From the NCBI GenBank assembly GCA_001972305.1, contig BDDD01005194.1, positions 16,389 to 80,388 of the forward strand: 64,000 bases of DNA. The letters run 5' to 3'. The stretch's first letter is position 1; every line of letters starts with the position of its first letter. The stretch comes from Cephalotus follicularis (taxonomy: Eukaryota > Streptophyta > Magnoliopsida > Oxalidales > Cephalotaceae). This document shows, piece by piece, positions 32,698 to 44,100 of the stretch. The translations under genes were made by a program, and so were the position numbers. Below the pieces are notes generated by a model that made no database searches, was not told where the DNA came from, and was given only the letters and a program-made list of their open reading frames with translations.

Positions 32698-34934
32698 TGT
32701 TAGATGTAGTGACCCGACAAGCCATTGGATGGACTATCGTTTTAATATATATTCTTGTATGAAACAATCTTATTCCTTATATATATGATGTGTGCTAATT
32801 TGTTATGGCTATATCACTTGTGTTTTATCACTAAATTGAAGTAATTTATTGTTTATCTGCTTACACTTGTGATGCCCCGACATAAGATTGGATACCTAGC
32901 ATGGAGGCTATGAGATTGGTTACCTTATTCCTTATGTCAAATTAGTTCCAAGTCGTAGGTTCACTTTGTGGGCATTAGTGAACCGGATAGACTTGCGTGT
33001 ATATTGCTTGCTCATGGAATTAGAGGATGGATTCTCTCACTACCATCTGTGCTAGACACTATGGCAAATACGGGGTGCACGCTGGGAGCGTGTACACTGA
33101 ACAGGACCCGCGTAGGAGACATTATTTGGATAGTTGCTTTTCTCATGTCAGTAGCGACTCCTACTTGTTGCGGTTGTGTATAAGTGATGATCACTTAGCG
33201 AGTTCTCAAACTCGTCTAATCCTTAGACCCGAGCGACTGCTCTATATTGTCTGGAGACGGTTATGCTTTGATCTCCACCTTACCCAGTTCTTGTGCAGGG
33301 CTGGCAATCTGGCGGTCTTTGGGTATGATCGAATCTATACGAATATAAGTGAGTGCGCAATATGGGGTTGTCACACATGAGCGAAGGTGATCGGCTCTAT
33401 TATGATCTGATTATAATTTGGACTTATGAAATCCTTGACCAAGGTTGAGGTAGACTGGAAACTAGATTTCTGGAGAGTTTACCAAAGGTCCGAGTAATCA
33501 TCAGATATTTTAGCCATTGAGGTATTATCTAGGGTTGACACATATCCTTACCCTAGACCTCAATCGGGGCCAAGTATGACAAGGGATTATAGTACACGTG
33601 AATCGACGACTTAGAAAATCTAGGGTTATTGCGGTGTGTAATAAATTATGGGAAAATTAATTAGATTAATTTTTCCATCTGGATAATGTGAGATATTATT
33701 TCGATAGCATTTAAATTGGTCTAGGACCATTTAGAATGGCTAAACCGAACCCTAGGGGTATTTCGGTAATTTATGAACACCTCTGGTTTTGACCAAGATT
33801 TTATAGGGTCCCTGCCCAATAATGATTACATCTTTTGTATGTTGCACATATTAAGTCTTGGTGTCAAATATCGGTTATCTGCATTTTGCATTTTGTGGAA
33901 ACACATTTGTTTGATCTTACTTAATCAATATTCGAAGAGTACATGATGTCACTAAAGGAGTTAGACTCAAATTACCTCACCTGCCAGGAAAAGCGTCGAC
34001 GCCTTCTGGGAAAGGCGTCGAGCGTTATTTTGTTTTTAGCATCAACGCCTTCTGGAAAGTGTCAACGCTTAACACTTGTAAAGACGTCAATGTCTTTTAG
34101 AAAGCGTCGATGTTTTTAGTGCCATATTACGTAAGCGTCGATGTCTTTTGGAAAGCATCGACGTGTTTTGAGCGGGATGTGCAACCTGAGCACGAACCCA
34201 CTTCGTGGGCACGTTTTCTCTCTCATCTCCAGCAGCCATCTCCCATTCTTGCATGTTATGGGAACGTGGGGATCATGGTCACAGACTCTCTAGGAGTGAG
34301 GACCATGATCCTAAGTAAATGGGAGAGTGGGAGAGAGAAGAAAGAGGCAAGTGATAAGTTTTTCTACAGAAAAACTTTATGTGGTGAGTGATGTGTTTTT
34401 TCAAGAAAAGCAAGTATCTCTCTCTGCAGATAGTTAGTTTCCTTCTCTATGATATACACAAAGCAAGTGCTTATCTAGGGTGGCTTGATTTTGACATCTT
34501 TGGTCAATATACATTTATCTTTCTAAGCTTTGTGAGATAGAGAGAGAGTGAAAAGAAACTGTGTGTTTGTTTCCTTCATTGCTGGATAGAAGCTGTTCTT
34601 GCTTGGAGCAGCAGCATAACAACTTGGAGTACAACGGAGGAGGAGTCTTCGCAAGCTTGAAGTGGCAAAGACGAAGGAGCCTTCACCCATTGGTATATCC
34701 CTATGCCTCCCTTGTTTCACCTTGTTTGTATGTCACCATTGAATGCAATGGTGACATCCTTTCAATTAAGTGTTGACGTGGTGGTCCATGTGGCCTGTGG
34801 CCATGCCATAAAAGGAATGTTTTTCACATTGTTGCGTGTTCTTCCGCTGCCATGATTGCTTGTATGTTTTTGATCTACACCATACACACCTTTGTCCTTT
34901 TACAGCATAGGAATTGGTTAATCTGATTCCATCA
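32698..34934 (+). mobile_element. 3' LTR of C1
   Basis: It is 2237 bases. GTCGACG-type sites are at 33993-34165, with the perfect decamer GCGTCGACGC at 33993-34002. It includes the roughly 90-base segment (34465-34560) missing from the 5' LTR. The end, ...GATTCCATCA, abuts the resumed G2 gag sequence. Confidence 0.92.
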
Positions 34935-35773
34935 CGTTGCCGGTGTCCTTCCTCTGTGACTGTCCCGCCGCCGCACCACTACCACTTCCTCACCCAGTAG
35001 GCGCTGTAGCTGAACTCTAGAGATAGTCTTTCACCGAATGACCAGCTGCCGCACACCTCAAGAACCAACGATTGAAGCTCCAACAATCTTTCTATTGGTG
35101 TCTCGTAAGACCACAATAGAAACAACCTCCGGATCTAGCATTACTCCCCAGGCTGGGAGAACCTTGTGAAGTTGTCTGCTGATAATTTTCTCATGGATGA
35201 CTTCCTCGGAGAACCACCATCTTGCCATTTCGACGATGCTGGTGTGGATTGTGTAGGACTCTGTTTATTCTGTTGTGCACGAGCTCTCTCAGCCCGGTCT
35301 TCACTGGATATTCTCTCCAATATTCTTGCTTTCTGAGCGACCTCCACAAAAGGCCCCAGTTCCATAGCTATAATTCTTGATCGAAGATCCGGTCGCAGAT
35401 CTCTTAGGAACCTCTGTATCTTCTTCACTTCATCAGCTACCAGATAGGGTAAATGTTTAGCTAGCTCCATGAACCTTGCTTGATACTCTGTCACCGTCAT
35501 CTCTCCCTGGCGCAACAATAAGAGCTTCGTCTCCCGTCACTCTTGTTCAATCCGTGGAACATAGGTCTCCAAGAACTCTGTCTAGAATGTGACCCAAGTG
35601 CTGTCAAGCCTCTAAGATTCCCACTTTGCTTTGACCATCTCCCACCAATGAGTGGCCTCACCCCATAGACGGTATACAACAAACTTCAGTTTTTGATAGT
35701 CAGTACAATCCATCACTTCAAAGAATTTTTCCAAATCCTCCAGCCATCACTCGGCAATGCTGGCATGGAGTCC
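34935..35773 (-). pseudogene. Gag C-terminal half of G2 copy 2, truncated at assembly gap
   Basis: Minus-strand gag resumes after the C1 insertion. The open part 35141-35518 reads LRQGEMTVTEYQARFMELAKHLPY, RFLRDLRPDLRSRI, RARAQQNKQSPTQSTPASSKW, matching copy 3 at 43200-43430. The zinc-knuckle region lies at about 34960-35140 and is decayed. Stops and frameshifts separate a further piece at 35497-35682. The N-terminus, primer site and adjoining LTR start are not present: sequence stops at the run of N's. Capsid-forming protein, inactive. Confidence 0.85.
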
Positions 35774-35798
35774 NNNNNNNNNNNNNNNNNNNNNNNNN
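35774..35798. other. Assembly gap of 25 N
   Basis: Twenty-five undetermined bases lie between truncated gag and an AT dinucleotide run. True length is unknown. The missing gag N-terminus, primer site and about 540 bases of LTR-B probably belong at or near this break. Confidence 0.98.
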
Positions 35799-35802
35799 AT
35801 AT

Positions 35803-35861
<59 letters not shown>
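35799..35861. repeat. (AT)n microsatellite beside the gap
   Basis: About 60 bases of almost pure AT dinucleotide, a plausible cause of the assembly break. The open frames drawn through it are artefacts. Confidence 0.95.
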
Positions 35862-35864
<3 letters not shown>

Positions 35865-36230
35865 ACCATAAAAGATAACGTGACGTAGTAGATGCGTATG
35901 TAAAGTACTGTACGTACATTACAACTAGGGTTTCATGAGAATACTGAATCGGCTCACTCCTGTTTCCGATTGGGGGATGAAATGTCTAACTACGTCACCT
36001 GGTCGAACCCTTAGTCGTACCTACTTCATGTTCAAAAATTATTACAAAATGATCCCCAATACAGGGAAACCCACAACACATGACATAAAAAAGTCAATGA
36101 TCTGAAAACTACAATGACCTATTACATAATACCTAGTGCGAGGCAAAACACCCGAAAATTGATACTGTCTGTACATAACCCATCGCACGTCATACCCTAC
36201 GTGCAATGTACAAAAAGTCGAATACTCAAT
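35862..36230. other. Unassigned segment between gap and LTR-B
   Basis: I find no coding frame and no match to the other LTRs here. The corresponding place in LTR-A and LTR-C has different sequence. It contains the near-inverted words GTACTGTACGTAC and CGCACGTCATACCCTACGTGC. It may be a fragment of another element or a misjoined contig end. Confidence 0.4.
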
Positions 36231-37341
36231 ATGAACATATATATAATTTAGCAGTACAGTAAAATAACAGTAGGGACATATATATTAAAATATATGTATG
36301 CAACAACTGTACAGTGGTAGCCCGGCCAAGGCTACGTCAACAGGCGCAGTAATGTCCGAAAAGGACTAGCATGTAGTACAGTAAGTCCACAATGGGACCA
36401 CAAACAGGCAGGTAGTATGTGCAATGCCGCCAACTTCTGGCCCCATGCTACACTCCCACTTCGGTCCTTTCTCCAGGCAACCAAGCAAGACGGCAGTATA
36501 GTACAGTGAGTTACCCAGCCAAATCCTGACCCCTAGGTCAACCCTGCCACTAGCCAACGCTTGCAGTCCCCGCCAAGCAACTAGTGACTCAAGCACAAAC
36601 ACAGCAAATTCACAGAGCAAACAATGAATAGTCACAGTAAATTGTGCAGTAATGATCGTTAGATCAACAACAAGGAGTTTATTTCAAACTATTTTTGAAA
36701 GTCGTAAAGATTTGAAATATGTATTTCCAATAGGTCAAAAATACTTTAAACCATTTTAGTAGTTAAAATTACATCCCAGTATGTTCGAAAATATAAGAAT
36801 ACTCATTTTATAATTCGTACACAAACATAGTAGTTTTCATACTCATGTGTGTATTTCTAAATCAATATAACAGTTTAGAAATCATAGCAATTCATCAAAT
36901 ATTATCATACATGCACTAAACAGTACATATGCAATGCATACAAATGCTCTAATCCATCCTAATTGGAATCGGCATCGTTTCGTATCATTGAGTAAGAAAA
37001 CTTCCAAACAGTACAAGAAGGCGTCGATGTCTATTATTAGGCGTCGATGTCTTTGTCCCATCGTGTCGACGCTCAAGTCCTTAGCGTCAGCGCTTTCCAC
37101 TGTTTCAAGACATCGATGTCCAACTAATACGCATTGGCGCTCAAGGTATGGAGCCTTAAACGTCAGCGTATTTCTCACTGCATCGACGCGTTTAGGTAGT
37201 GATATGGGAAAAATTTAGTTAAATTTGATGCAACACGTGTCCTTATGCGAACACGGCCAAGTGTTCAGGTGACACGGATTGATGAGTTAAAGGCAGAGGA
37301 AGCCTGTTCACCAATAAAACAGTGACATAAGGAGGATCTTT

Positions 37342-37564
37342 CCTCGGCATAAGTGCCGAGGACGCACCCAGTGATTCCAGTGCAAGGATCAACCTCCACG
37401 GATCCGGGTCCGAGGAGACCATTTGAAACAACCCAGCCGAGGATACCCTTGGCCACATAACAAGCGATCTATTACAAGTGACTCCATAATCAGTGAACTG
37501 GTATCAGGGGAAGTCAACAAAGAAATAGCTTAAGGAGGTCCACTCCTCGGCATAAGTGCCGAGG
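37342..37564. repeat. Paired perfect hairpin CCTCGGCATAAGTGCCGAGG in the solo LTR
   Basis: The 20-base sequence (8-bp stem, 4-base loop TAAG) occurs at 37342-37361 and 37545-37564, about 200 bases apart and upstream of the TATA box. Flanks are also similar (AAGGAGG before, ACNC after), so this is a short duplicated module in U3. Confidence 0.85.
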
Positions 37565-38023
37565 ACACGACCAATGGCTCCACTTCCAAGATCTCTTTCC
37601 TCAGACAGACAACCAAAGGCCATCCAATTCAAATACAGGTCTATGGGCTGAGAAGACTTTGAAGTCAGGGGCCGACTATCTCATTGGCCTCACATCAGCT
37701 CCTCTCCTCGGATAGAAGGTCTCCTCCTCATTCACGGAATGGGGATAGGGAGTTAGCCTAAATTCCAGGGATCCTTATCCTCTAAGTAAAGGAGATAAGG
37801 ATAACTACCAACAGATATGGAAGATAGGATAAAGGGAGTAACTTCACCAGATTTCACGGGATCCATACCTATCCAAACAAGGAGATAGAATCCTAATCAA
37901 CTACAACAAAGGAAAGAAGAGAAAAATCAGGTGGAGATAAGGGAAATCCCGAGATCCTCGGAATTTCCTTAGGGGACAGCCATCAACTCCGAATTTCATG
38001 CTTAATCAGTTACCAAACACCAC

Positions 38024-38030
38024 TATAAAT
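38024..38030 (+). promoter_or_regulatory. TATA box of the 37200-38284 solo LTR
   Basis: TATAAAT followed about 30-60 bases later by CA-rich sequence suits an LTR promoter. Transcription would read out rightward, against the G2 orientation. Confidence 0.6.
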
Positions 38031-39489
38031 ACAAGTTCAACATACTGAACAAAGGTCAGCGATTTTTACATTCAAGAGAGTATAATATTCCATCTGCACT
38101 TGACTAACTTGAGCGTCGGAGTGTCCCCGGGAGAACAACCTCCTAGGCCTTCACCATTGTTGTTACCTTGTGTAGGTGTCCGAGATCAGATTCTTCCTTA
38201 CAGGCATTAGTGACAAGCGTTTCTCCTAACAAATAAAAGTCCTCCACGTAGGATACTGTTGAGAGAAGGATTTCTGTATCAACAGGTAGGAACCTTCGAT
38301 GTCGACGTATAATACATCAATATTCAAGCAGATAACCCAAAGGGGTTGATGTTCCTCAAAGGCGTCGACGTGTTCCAAGCACCAGTCATCTTCTTCCTCA
38401 CGACGTGACAACCAGTAATCAACACAGTCCATATACATGCAAGACAACGTGAAATGAAGCCAGGAAACCAACATGCAGATACATATCACATACCCAGCAT
38501 AACATGGCATTGATCTAGTGATCAAAAAGAGTTCAATAATCATGGAAACTATGCACAAAAACCATTGTCCAGGCATGAATATTAAGCTCAAGAATACGAT
38601 TATGGCTTCCCCTACCTTTTTGTTCCAAGTTAGGAACTAGAAAGTCCACCTCTTTAAGTCCTAGAACCGGCCACAGCAGCTCCAAGGATCGTCCCGTTGC
38701 TGCTAGCCCACAAGCTTTAAGTTCCAAGCTCTAAAATGTTCAACAATGGTGGAACCTCTCTCCTTGTTCTGGCTCAGGTGTTTTTAGCCGAACCCGTGTG
38801 GAGAAGAGGAGAATTTATGCTATGGAAACTCTCCTCTTTCTTTACTTGTCTGATGCATGCATCTCACAAATTGCATTTTCCCATTTGTCTCTCTTTCCCA
38901 GCTGTGTCTCTTTTCCTTTGCAGGAGCAGGTGATGAAGACTATCTCTCAGCCTGCATGCACACCCAAGTGTCGTGCCATCTCTTCTCTTCTAGCCCCTGC
39001 ATGCCTGGTAACATGCCAGCATGCCCAACACGTAGTGTCCGTGCCCCAAGGCAACTGCAAAGTGACCTTAAGTTGTCACCTTACACGTTATTCTGTCAGC
39101 AGCAGAATGTGTCTGTCATTTGTCGCTAAACATCAACATTTTTATGCAGGCGTCGATGCTTATAATGTTTTACCTTAAAGGCGTCGAAGCTAATCACAGG
39201 CGTCAACGGGTATGCACATGCATTGACGTGCCTCTCTTTGTTTCAAAGGCATCAATGCGTTCAAAAGGCATCGACGCGTTTTTCCCAAAACAGCGTCATT
39301 TTACTTCAAATTGCCCTTTTAACATTTCTTTAATATTTTTATTCCAAAATCAATATCATTAGAGTTTGGAAAACATCATCAAAGTCCAGAAATCCATCAT
39401 TTTGTTAATTCCACAATAAAAGTACATTTACATTGTGAAATTACAACATATGAAAATCCCGAGCGTTGCATCCAGCTATCCTTGAAAGA

Positions 39490-40605
39490 ATTTCGTCCTC
39501 AAAATTAAAAACAGTACTCGAACAAGTGCGGGTAACGCTCTCGGATATGCTCCTCACGTTCCCACGTGGCTTCATCCGATCGGTGGAATTGCCATTGAAC
39601 CTTTACCATTGAGATGGTTCGGTTCCTCAAAATCTGCGTCTTCCAATCTAGAATCCGTACAGGCAACTCCTCACAAGATAGGTCATCTCATACAGGAATA
39701 GCCTCATAATCCAGGACATGTGACGGGTTCGTGATATATCTCCTCAGCATAGACACATGAAAGACGTCGTGCATGTTTGACAGTGCAAGAGGTAAGGCAA
39801 GCTGGTAGGCTACCTGACCAACTCTCTCCAAAATCTCAAAAGGACCAACATAGCGTGGAGCTAATTTGCCCTTTTTCCCAAACCTTTTCACTCCCTTCCA
39901 TGGTGAAAGGTTTAAGAACACATGAACACCAACACTGAAGGTCAAAGGCCTCCTCTTGACACTGTCCACATAGCTCTTCTGCTGGCTTTGAGCAACAAGT
40001 AGCTTCTCTTTAATCATCCTGATCTTTTCTAAAGTTTCCTCCACTATCTCCGTCCTGAGTACAGGTCGCTCCCTGACCTCATCCCAACAAACAGGGGATC
40101 TGCACTTCCTCCCATACAGTGCTTCAAATGGTGCCATGCTGATACTGGAATGATAGCTGTTATTATAAGAGAACTCTATCAAAGGAATGTGATCCTCCCA
40201 TGTACCAGCAAAGTCGATAGCGCAAGCCCGAAGCATATCATCCAAGGTCTGGATGGTAAGCTCACACTGCCCATTGGTCTGAGGATGAAAGGTAGTACTC
40301 AGGTTCAGCTTCCTGCCGAAAGCTGTCTGAAATCTTTTCCAGAAGTTGGAAGTGAAGATGGAATCTCTATCACATACGATGCTGATTGGAACACCATGTA
40401 GCCTCACTATCTCCTTCACATATAAACGATCCAGCTTGCTCGCAGAATCAGTAACGTGTGTAGGTAGAAAGTGTGCTGATTTGGTCAGTCTATCCACGAT
40501 AACCCACACGACGTTGGGACGGTTCCGAGTCAGAGGAAAACCAGAAACAAAATCCATCGTAACATGCTCCCACTTCCATTCTGTGATTGGTAAAGGCTTT
40601 AGCAA
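39490..40605 (-). pseudogene. Integrase core, GPY/F and chromodomain, G2 copy 3
   Basis: The open stretch 39688-40605 (305 residues) is the best integrase here. The catalytic triad is present as Asp18 (TMDFVSG), Asp79 (VCDRDS) and Glu115 (NGQCELT), with 35 residues between the last two as in the DD35E family. LAPRYVGPFEIL is an intact GPY/F motif. A TGA at 39688-39690 (probably from CGA) then stops translation. The chromodomain continues in frame from there to about 39500 (PVRILDWKTQILRN, VKVQWQFH). Upstream it is cut off by a stop near 40618. Without the stop this would be a complete chromovirus integrase C-terminal half. Confidence 0.9.
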
Positions 40606-40617
40606 CCCGGTCGGTCT

Positions 40618-40875
40618 CTAGTGTTCAGCCTTAATTGTCTGGCAAGTCAAACACCATGCCACATATTCGACGATCTCTTGTTTCATGCCAGGCCACCAGT
40701 AATCCCTCTTAATGTTTTGGTACATTTTTGTGCTACCAGGGTGAATGATGTACTGAGATTTATGAGCCCTGTAAAGTAACTCACTCTTCAACCCATGTTC
40801 ATTCGGAAGACACACCCGTCCTTGAAATCTTAAGACACCATCGGCATGTACACGAAAATCAGACTCCGAATCCAT
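40618..40875 (-). pseudogene. Integrase zinc-binding domain, G2 copy 3
   Basis: The 85 residues include [28 protein letters not shown] (His pair) and CLTCQTIKAEH (Cys pair), the H-H-C-C zinc-binding module of Ty3/gypsy integrase. The zinc ligands appear intact. A TAG at the end (40618-40620) separates it from the core domain. KQEIVEY here shows the Gln codon that has become a stop in copy 2 (23171). Confidence 0.88.
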
Positions 40876-40999
40876 ATTCTCTCGAATCTTTTACAATTCA
40901 AGATCGTGTGCTTGAGCGTTCTTTATTTCATCAAGCAAAGCTGGCTGTAGTCTCATGCTATCCATAAAGACTCAAGGTGACTAATTAAACGAAAACCAC

Positions 41000-42215
41000 T
41001 CTTGCAAGTCTTCTAACATCTTCCATTGTGACACCATCGCACTGGCAACCATAGGCTTGTGAGTCAAGGCATTAGCGACCACGTTCGCTTTCCCTGGGTG
41101 GTACTAAATGTTGTAATCATAATCGTTGAAGAATTCCACCCACCTTCATTGCCTCATGTTCAGTGTATCCTGACAGAACAGGTACCTCAAACTCTTGTGA
41201 TCTGTAAAGATCTCAAGCTACACCCCATAAAGATAGTGCCTCCACTTCTGAAGGGCAAAGATAATAGCCGCAAGTTCAAGGTCATGTGTCGGGTAGTTTT
41301 CTTCGTATTGCTTTAGCTTCCTGGAAGCATAAGCGATCACTCTTCCTCGCTGCATCAGTACGAAGCCCAAGCCCTTAGCCGATGCATCACTATAGACTGC
41401 AAAGCCCTCGTTACGATCAGGTAATGCCAAGATAGGAGCGGAAACTAACCGATCCTTCAGCTCATGGAAACTAGCTTCCCAATCTTTGTCCCAGACAAAT
41501 AAGGTCTTCTTTTGGGTCAGTCTAGTCAAAGGCACGGCTATCCTTGAAAAGTTATGGATAAACCTCCTGTAATACCCCGCCAATCCAAGGAAACTATGCA
41601 CTTCAGTTACGTTTCTTGGTTGCGGCCAGTCACGCCCAACTTCGGTCTTTGACGGATCCACCGTCAAGCCCTCCCCAGATACGATGTGACCGAGAAAGAT
41701 AACATGATCAAGCCAGAATTGACACTTGCCAAACTTGGCGTACAGTCGATGCTCTCAGAAATCCTAGAATACCAGCCTCAGATGATGAGTGTGTTCCTCC
41801 TCACTCCTTCAATATACCAGTATGTCATAAATAAACATTACGATGAACTGATCCAGGTATAGCCAGAATACATCATTCATCAATGAGATGAAAGCTGATG
41901 GTGCATTGGTAACACTAAACGGCATCACCAAAAACTCGTAATGACCATACCATGTCCGGAAGGCAGTCTTATCAATGTCTCCTTCCGTTACTCTCAGTTG
42001 GCGAAAACCCAATCTCAAATCGAGCTTGGAAAACACCCTTGATCCTTGCAACTAGTCAAACAAATCCTCGATGTGGGGTAAAGGATTCTTGTTCTTGATA
42101 GTTACCTTGTTCAACATTATGTAGTCGATGCAAAGCCTCATCGACCCATCCTTCTTCTTGACAAATAACACAGGCGCACCCCACGGAGAAACACTGGGTC
42201 TAACAAAACCCTTAT
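41000..42215 (-). pseudogene. Reverse transcriptase and RNase H of G2 copy 3, broken
   Basis: Pieces read in order: 42051-41809 with [10 protein letters not shown] and FIYDILVY, and 41667-41218 with [46 protein letters not shown]. The YxDD-type catalytic motif is FIYD, so the first active-site Asp is Tyr. GYHQ is also changed to GFRQ. The end of RNase H past 41218 is out of frame, and the part between 41668 and 41808 has stops or shifts. The RT start is missing because of the deletion near 42216. It is clearly dead, unlike the RT of copy 2. Confidence 0.88.
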
Positions 42216-42218
42216 CAA

Positions 42219-42614
42219 TCAGGGAACAACATCAATAACGAACTCCATACTCCTCCTCGGTGGTAAAGACCCCAAGTCACCAGGAAACACATCCGGAAAT
42301 TCATGCACAACCGGAATCTCCTCCATGCTCAAACCTTTCTCTTTCCTTCGATCAATCACATAAGCCAGGTATCCTTCACATCCCTTCTCTAGGTACTTTG
42401 ACACTCGAATAAAGGATATGATCGGTGTTGAGAACCCTTTGTCTCCCTTGAACTTAAATGGCGTTCCATCGGGTAGGCAAAAATCCACAGCTTTATTATA
42501 ACAATCCATGGGAGCACGGTGTGCTGATAGCCAATCCATCCCCAGTTTAACATCGAAGTCGTGGATAGGCATTACTATCAAATCTGCATACAAGGAAATG
42601 CATGCCATAGACAT
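42219..42614 (-). pseudogene. Protease C-terminal part of G2 copy 3, joined to RT by deletion
   Basis: It reads LYADLIVMPIHDFDVKLGMDWLSAHRAPMDC and then [28 protein letters not shown]. At 42216-42225 about 80 bases that copy 2 retains (24714-24796) are absent, removing the PYRMA...LQLQDL linker at the start of RT. It is in frame with the gag-protease stretch upstream, behind a TAA at 42636-42638. Confidence 0.85.
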
Positions 42615-42635
42615 CTCATAACTCCTATATATCGA

Positions 42636-43280
42636 TTAAGTATACATAGAAGTCCCAGTCGGCATACTCACATCAAGCATATATGACATGCAGTCAGGGG
42701 TGACATCTAAGCAAGATGCAAAACGTACAAATATAAAAGAATGCGATGCTCCAGCAGAAAAACCATAGATATACAGACTACCTCCAACAACGGAAGATGA
42801 CTCTGGAACCTCTATCTGAACAAGTATAAAAACTCTACCTTTTGTGACGCCCATGCCTGTGTCCTTCCTCTGTGACGGTCCCGCCGCCGCACCACTGCTA
42901 CTTCCTGGCCCAGTAGGCACTGTAGCTGAACTCTTCGGACAGTCTTTCACCGAATGACCAGGTGCCTCGCACCTCAAGCACCAACCATTGAACCTCCAAC
43001 AATCTTTATGTTGGTGTCCCGTACAACCACAATAGAAACAACCTCCGGATCTAGCATTACACCCCTGGCTGGGAAAACCTTGTGAAGTTGTCTGCTGAGA
43101 TTTGTTCTTGGATGACTTCGTCAGAGAACCACCATCTTGCCATTTCGACGATGCTGGTCTGGATTGTGTAGGACTCTGTTTATTCTGTTGTGCGCGAGCT
43201 CTCTTAGCCCGGTCTTCACTGTATATGCTCTCCAGTAGTCTTGCTTTCTGAGCAACCTCCACAAAAGTCCCCAGTTTCAT
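42636..43280 (-). pseudogene. Gag C-terminus with two zinc knuckles and protease start lacking its catalytic Asp
   Basis: The 214-residue stretch has two intact CCHC knuckles, CFYCGCTGHQHKDC and CLRCEAPGHSVKDC, which would bind the element's RNA. A Ser/Gly-rich linker and RVFILVQIEVPESSSVVGGSLYIYGF follow. The protease loop then reads SAGASHSFI. Compared with copy 2 an in-frame 18-base deletion at about 42750 removed six residues including the catalytic Asp. Upstream it continues the capsid region 43200-43690, and gag and protease share one frame here. Confidence 0.88.
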
Positions 43281-43988
43281 AGCTCTAATTCATGATCGAA
43301 GATCCGGCCGCAGACCTCCCAGGAACCTCCGTATCTTCTTCACTTCATCAGCTACCAGATAGGGTGAATGTCTAGCTAGCACCATGAACTTTTTTTGATA
43401 CTCTGTCACCATCATCTCTCCCTGTCGCAACTCCAAGAGCTCCGTCTCTCGTCACTCTTGTTCAATCTGTGGAACATAGGTCTCCAAGAACTCTGTCTGG
43501 AATCTGCCCCAAGTATTGTTAGGCCTCTGAGATTCCCACTTTTCTTTGACCATCTCCCACTAATGAGTGGCCTCACCCCATAGACGGTTTACAGCAAACT
43601 TTAGTTTTTGATTGTTAGTACAATCCATCACTTCCAAGATTTTTTCCAAATCCTACAGCCATCTCTTGCCAATGGTGGCATCAAATCCCCCCTAGAAACT
43701 GGGTTGATTCTGCCTCATGAACCTTTCAATGTCCCTCCCAAACTTGTTACCATCCTCTCCCGGGCAATGGTCAGGAGCTCTATGTTGTGGTCGAGCTTGT
43801 ACGTAGTACTGGCGCATCTCCTCCGCATTAGACATATTAAAGGCCATCTGTTGCTGAAAATAATCAGTAATTCGGGTCACCGAATCTCTCTCATCCTGGG
43901 AGACTTTCATCCCTTGCAGAACATTCGCTTCCTGAGGGACATTGACTCCAACAGCTCTAGCCCTAGCACGTGTTCTCCTTCGGTCCAT
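43281..43988 (-). pseudogene. Gag N-terminal and capsid region, G2 copy 3
   Basis: ATG at 43986-43988 starts MDRRRTRARARAVGVN, an Arg-rich gag N-terminus about 95 bases after the primer site. The frame is open to 43692 and then broken by stops. Capsid-type residues (a WGEATH-stop-WEMVKEKW segment, FLETYVPQ, LELRQGEMMVTEY, RFLGGLRPDLRS) can be followed on to 43281. This is the only copy in the window with the G2 gag start; in copy 2 it is lost at the gap. Confidence 0.82.
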
Positions 43989-44082
43989 TGGTTCCTATAA
44001 GAAGGATGACGATTAGTCACGACTTTAGGAAAATGACTTATTAATTGTCAAAGAAAATATCCTACCTAAGCATATATGGAAT

Positions 44083-44096
44083 ATGCTATGATACCA
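44083..44096 (-). promoter_or_regulatory. Primer-binding site of G2
   Basis: The minus strand reads TGGTATCATAGCAT four bases from the LTR-C terminus. It matches initiator Met-tRNA over TGGTATCA, with one mismatch in the next four bases (TAGC instead of GAGC). Confidence 0.8.
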
Positions 44097-44100
44097 CTGT

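Larger units (their letters stand above)
25443..34934 (+). mobile_element. Copia element C1, complete with both LTRs, inserted in G2
   Basis: LTRs at 25443-27578 and 32698-34934 both start TGTTAGATGTAGTGACC and end ATTCCATCA. A primer site follows the first and a polypurine tract precedes the second. Flanking 5-mers are CCTTA (left) and CGTTG (right), a target duplication decayed at two positions. The paralogous uninterrupted site at about 42847-42857 reads GCCCATGCCTG, which supports the insertion point. In the first ~265 bases the LTRs differ at about 14 positions, so the insertion is of moderate age. Gag and pol are degenerate and pol has a large internal deletion. Confidence 0.92.
37200..38284 (+). 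mobile_element. 1085-bp solo LTR of a third gypsy-like family
   Basis: It starts TGATATGGGAAAAATTTAG, ends GTATCAACA, and is flanked on both sides by the 5-bp duplication GGTAG (37195-37199 and 38285-38289). Removing it restores the LTR-B sequence seen in LTR-C at 48294-48305. TATAAAT at 38024-38030 and CTTGAGCGTCGGAGTGTCC at about 38109-38127 resemble promoter and R regions of Tat/Athila-type gypsy LTRs, so it reads in the plus direction. No internal region remains. The family assignment is from general resemblance only. Confidence 0.88.
36231..39470 (-). mobile_element. LTR-B of G2 (middle LTR), 5'-truncated, with nested solo LTR
   Basis: It matches LTR-A from about 19826 onward and ends GAGCGTTGCA at 39470. 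The first roughly 540 bases are absent. The match is interrupted at 37200-38284 by a foreign solo LTR. GTCGACG-type sites lie at 37018-37192, 38298-38375 and 39125-39285. The polypurine tract on the right (39471-39488) is degraded compared with that of LTR-A. Confidence 0.82.

Noticed and set aside
35693-35919. Tyr/Ile repeat frames across the N gap
   Set aside because: Translation of an AT dinucleotide run and undetermined bases.
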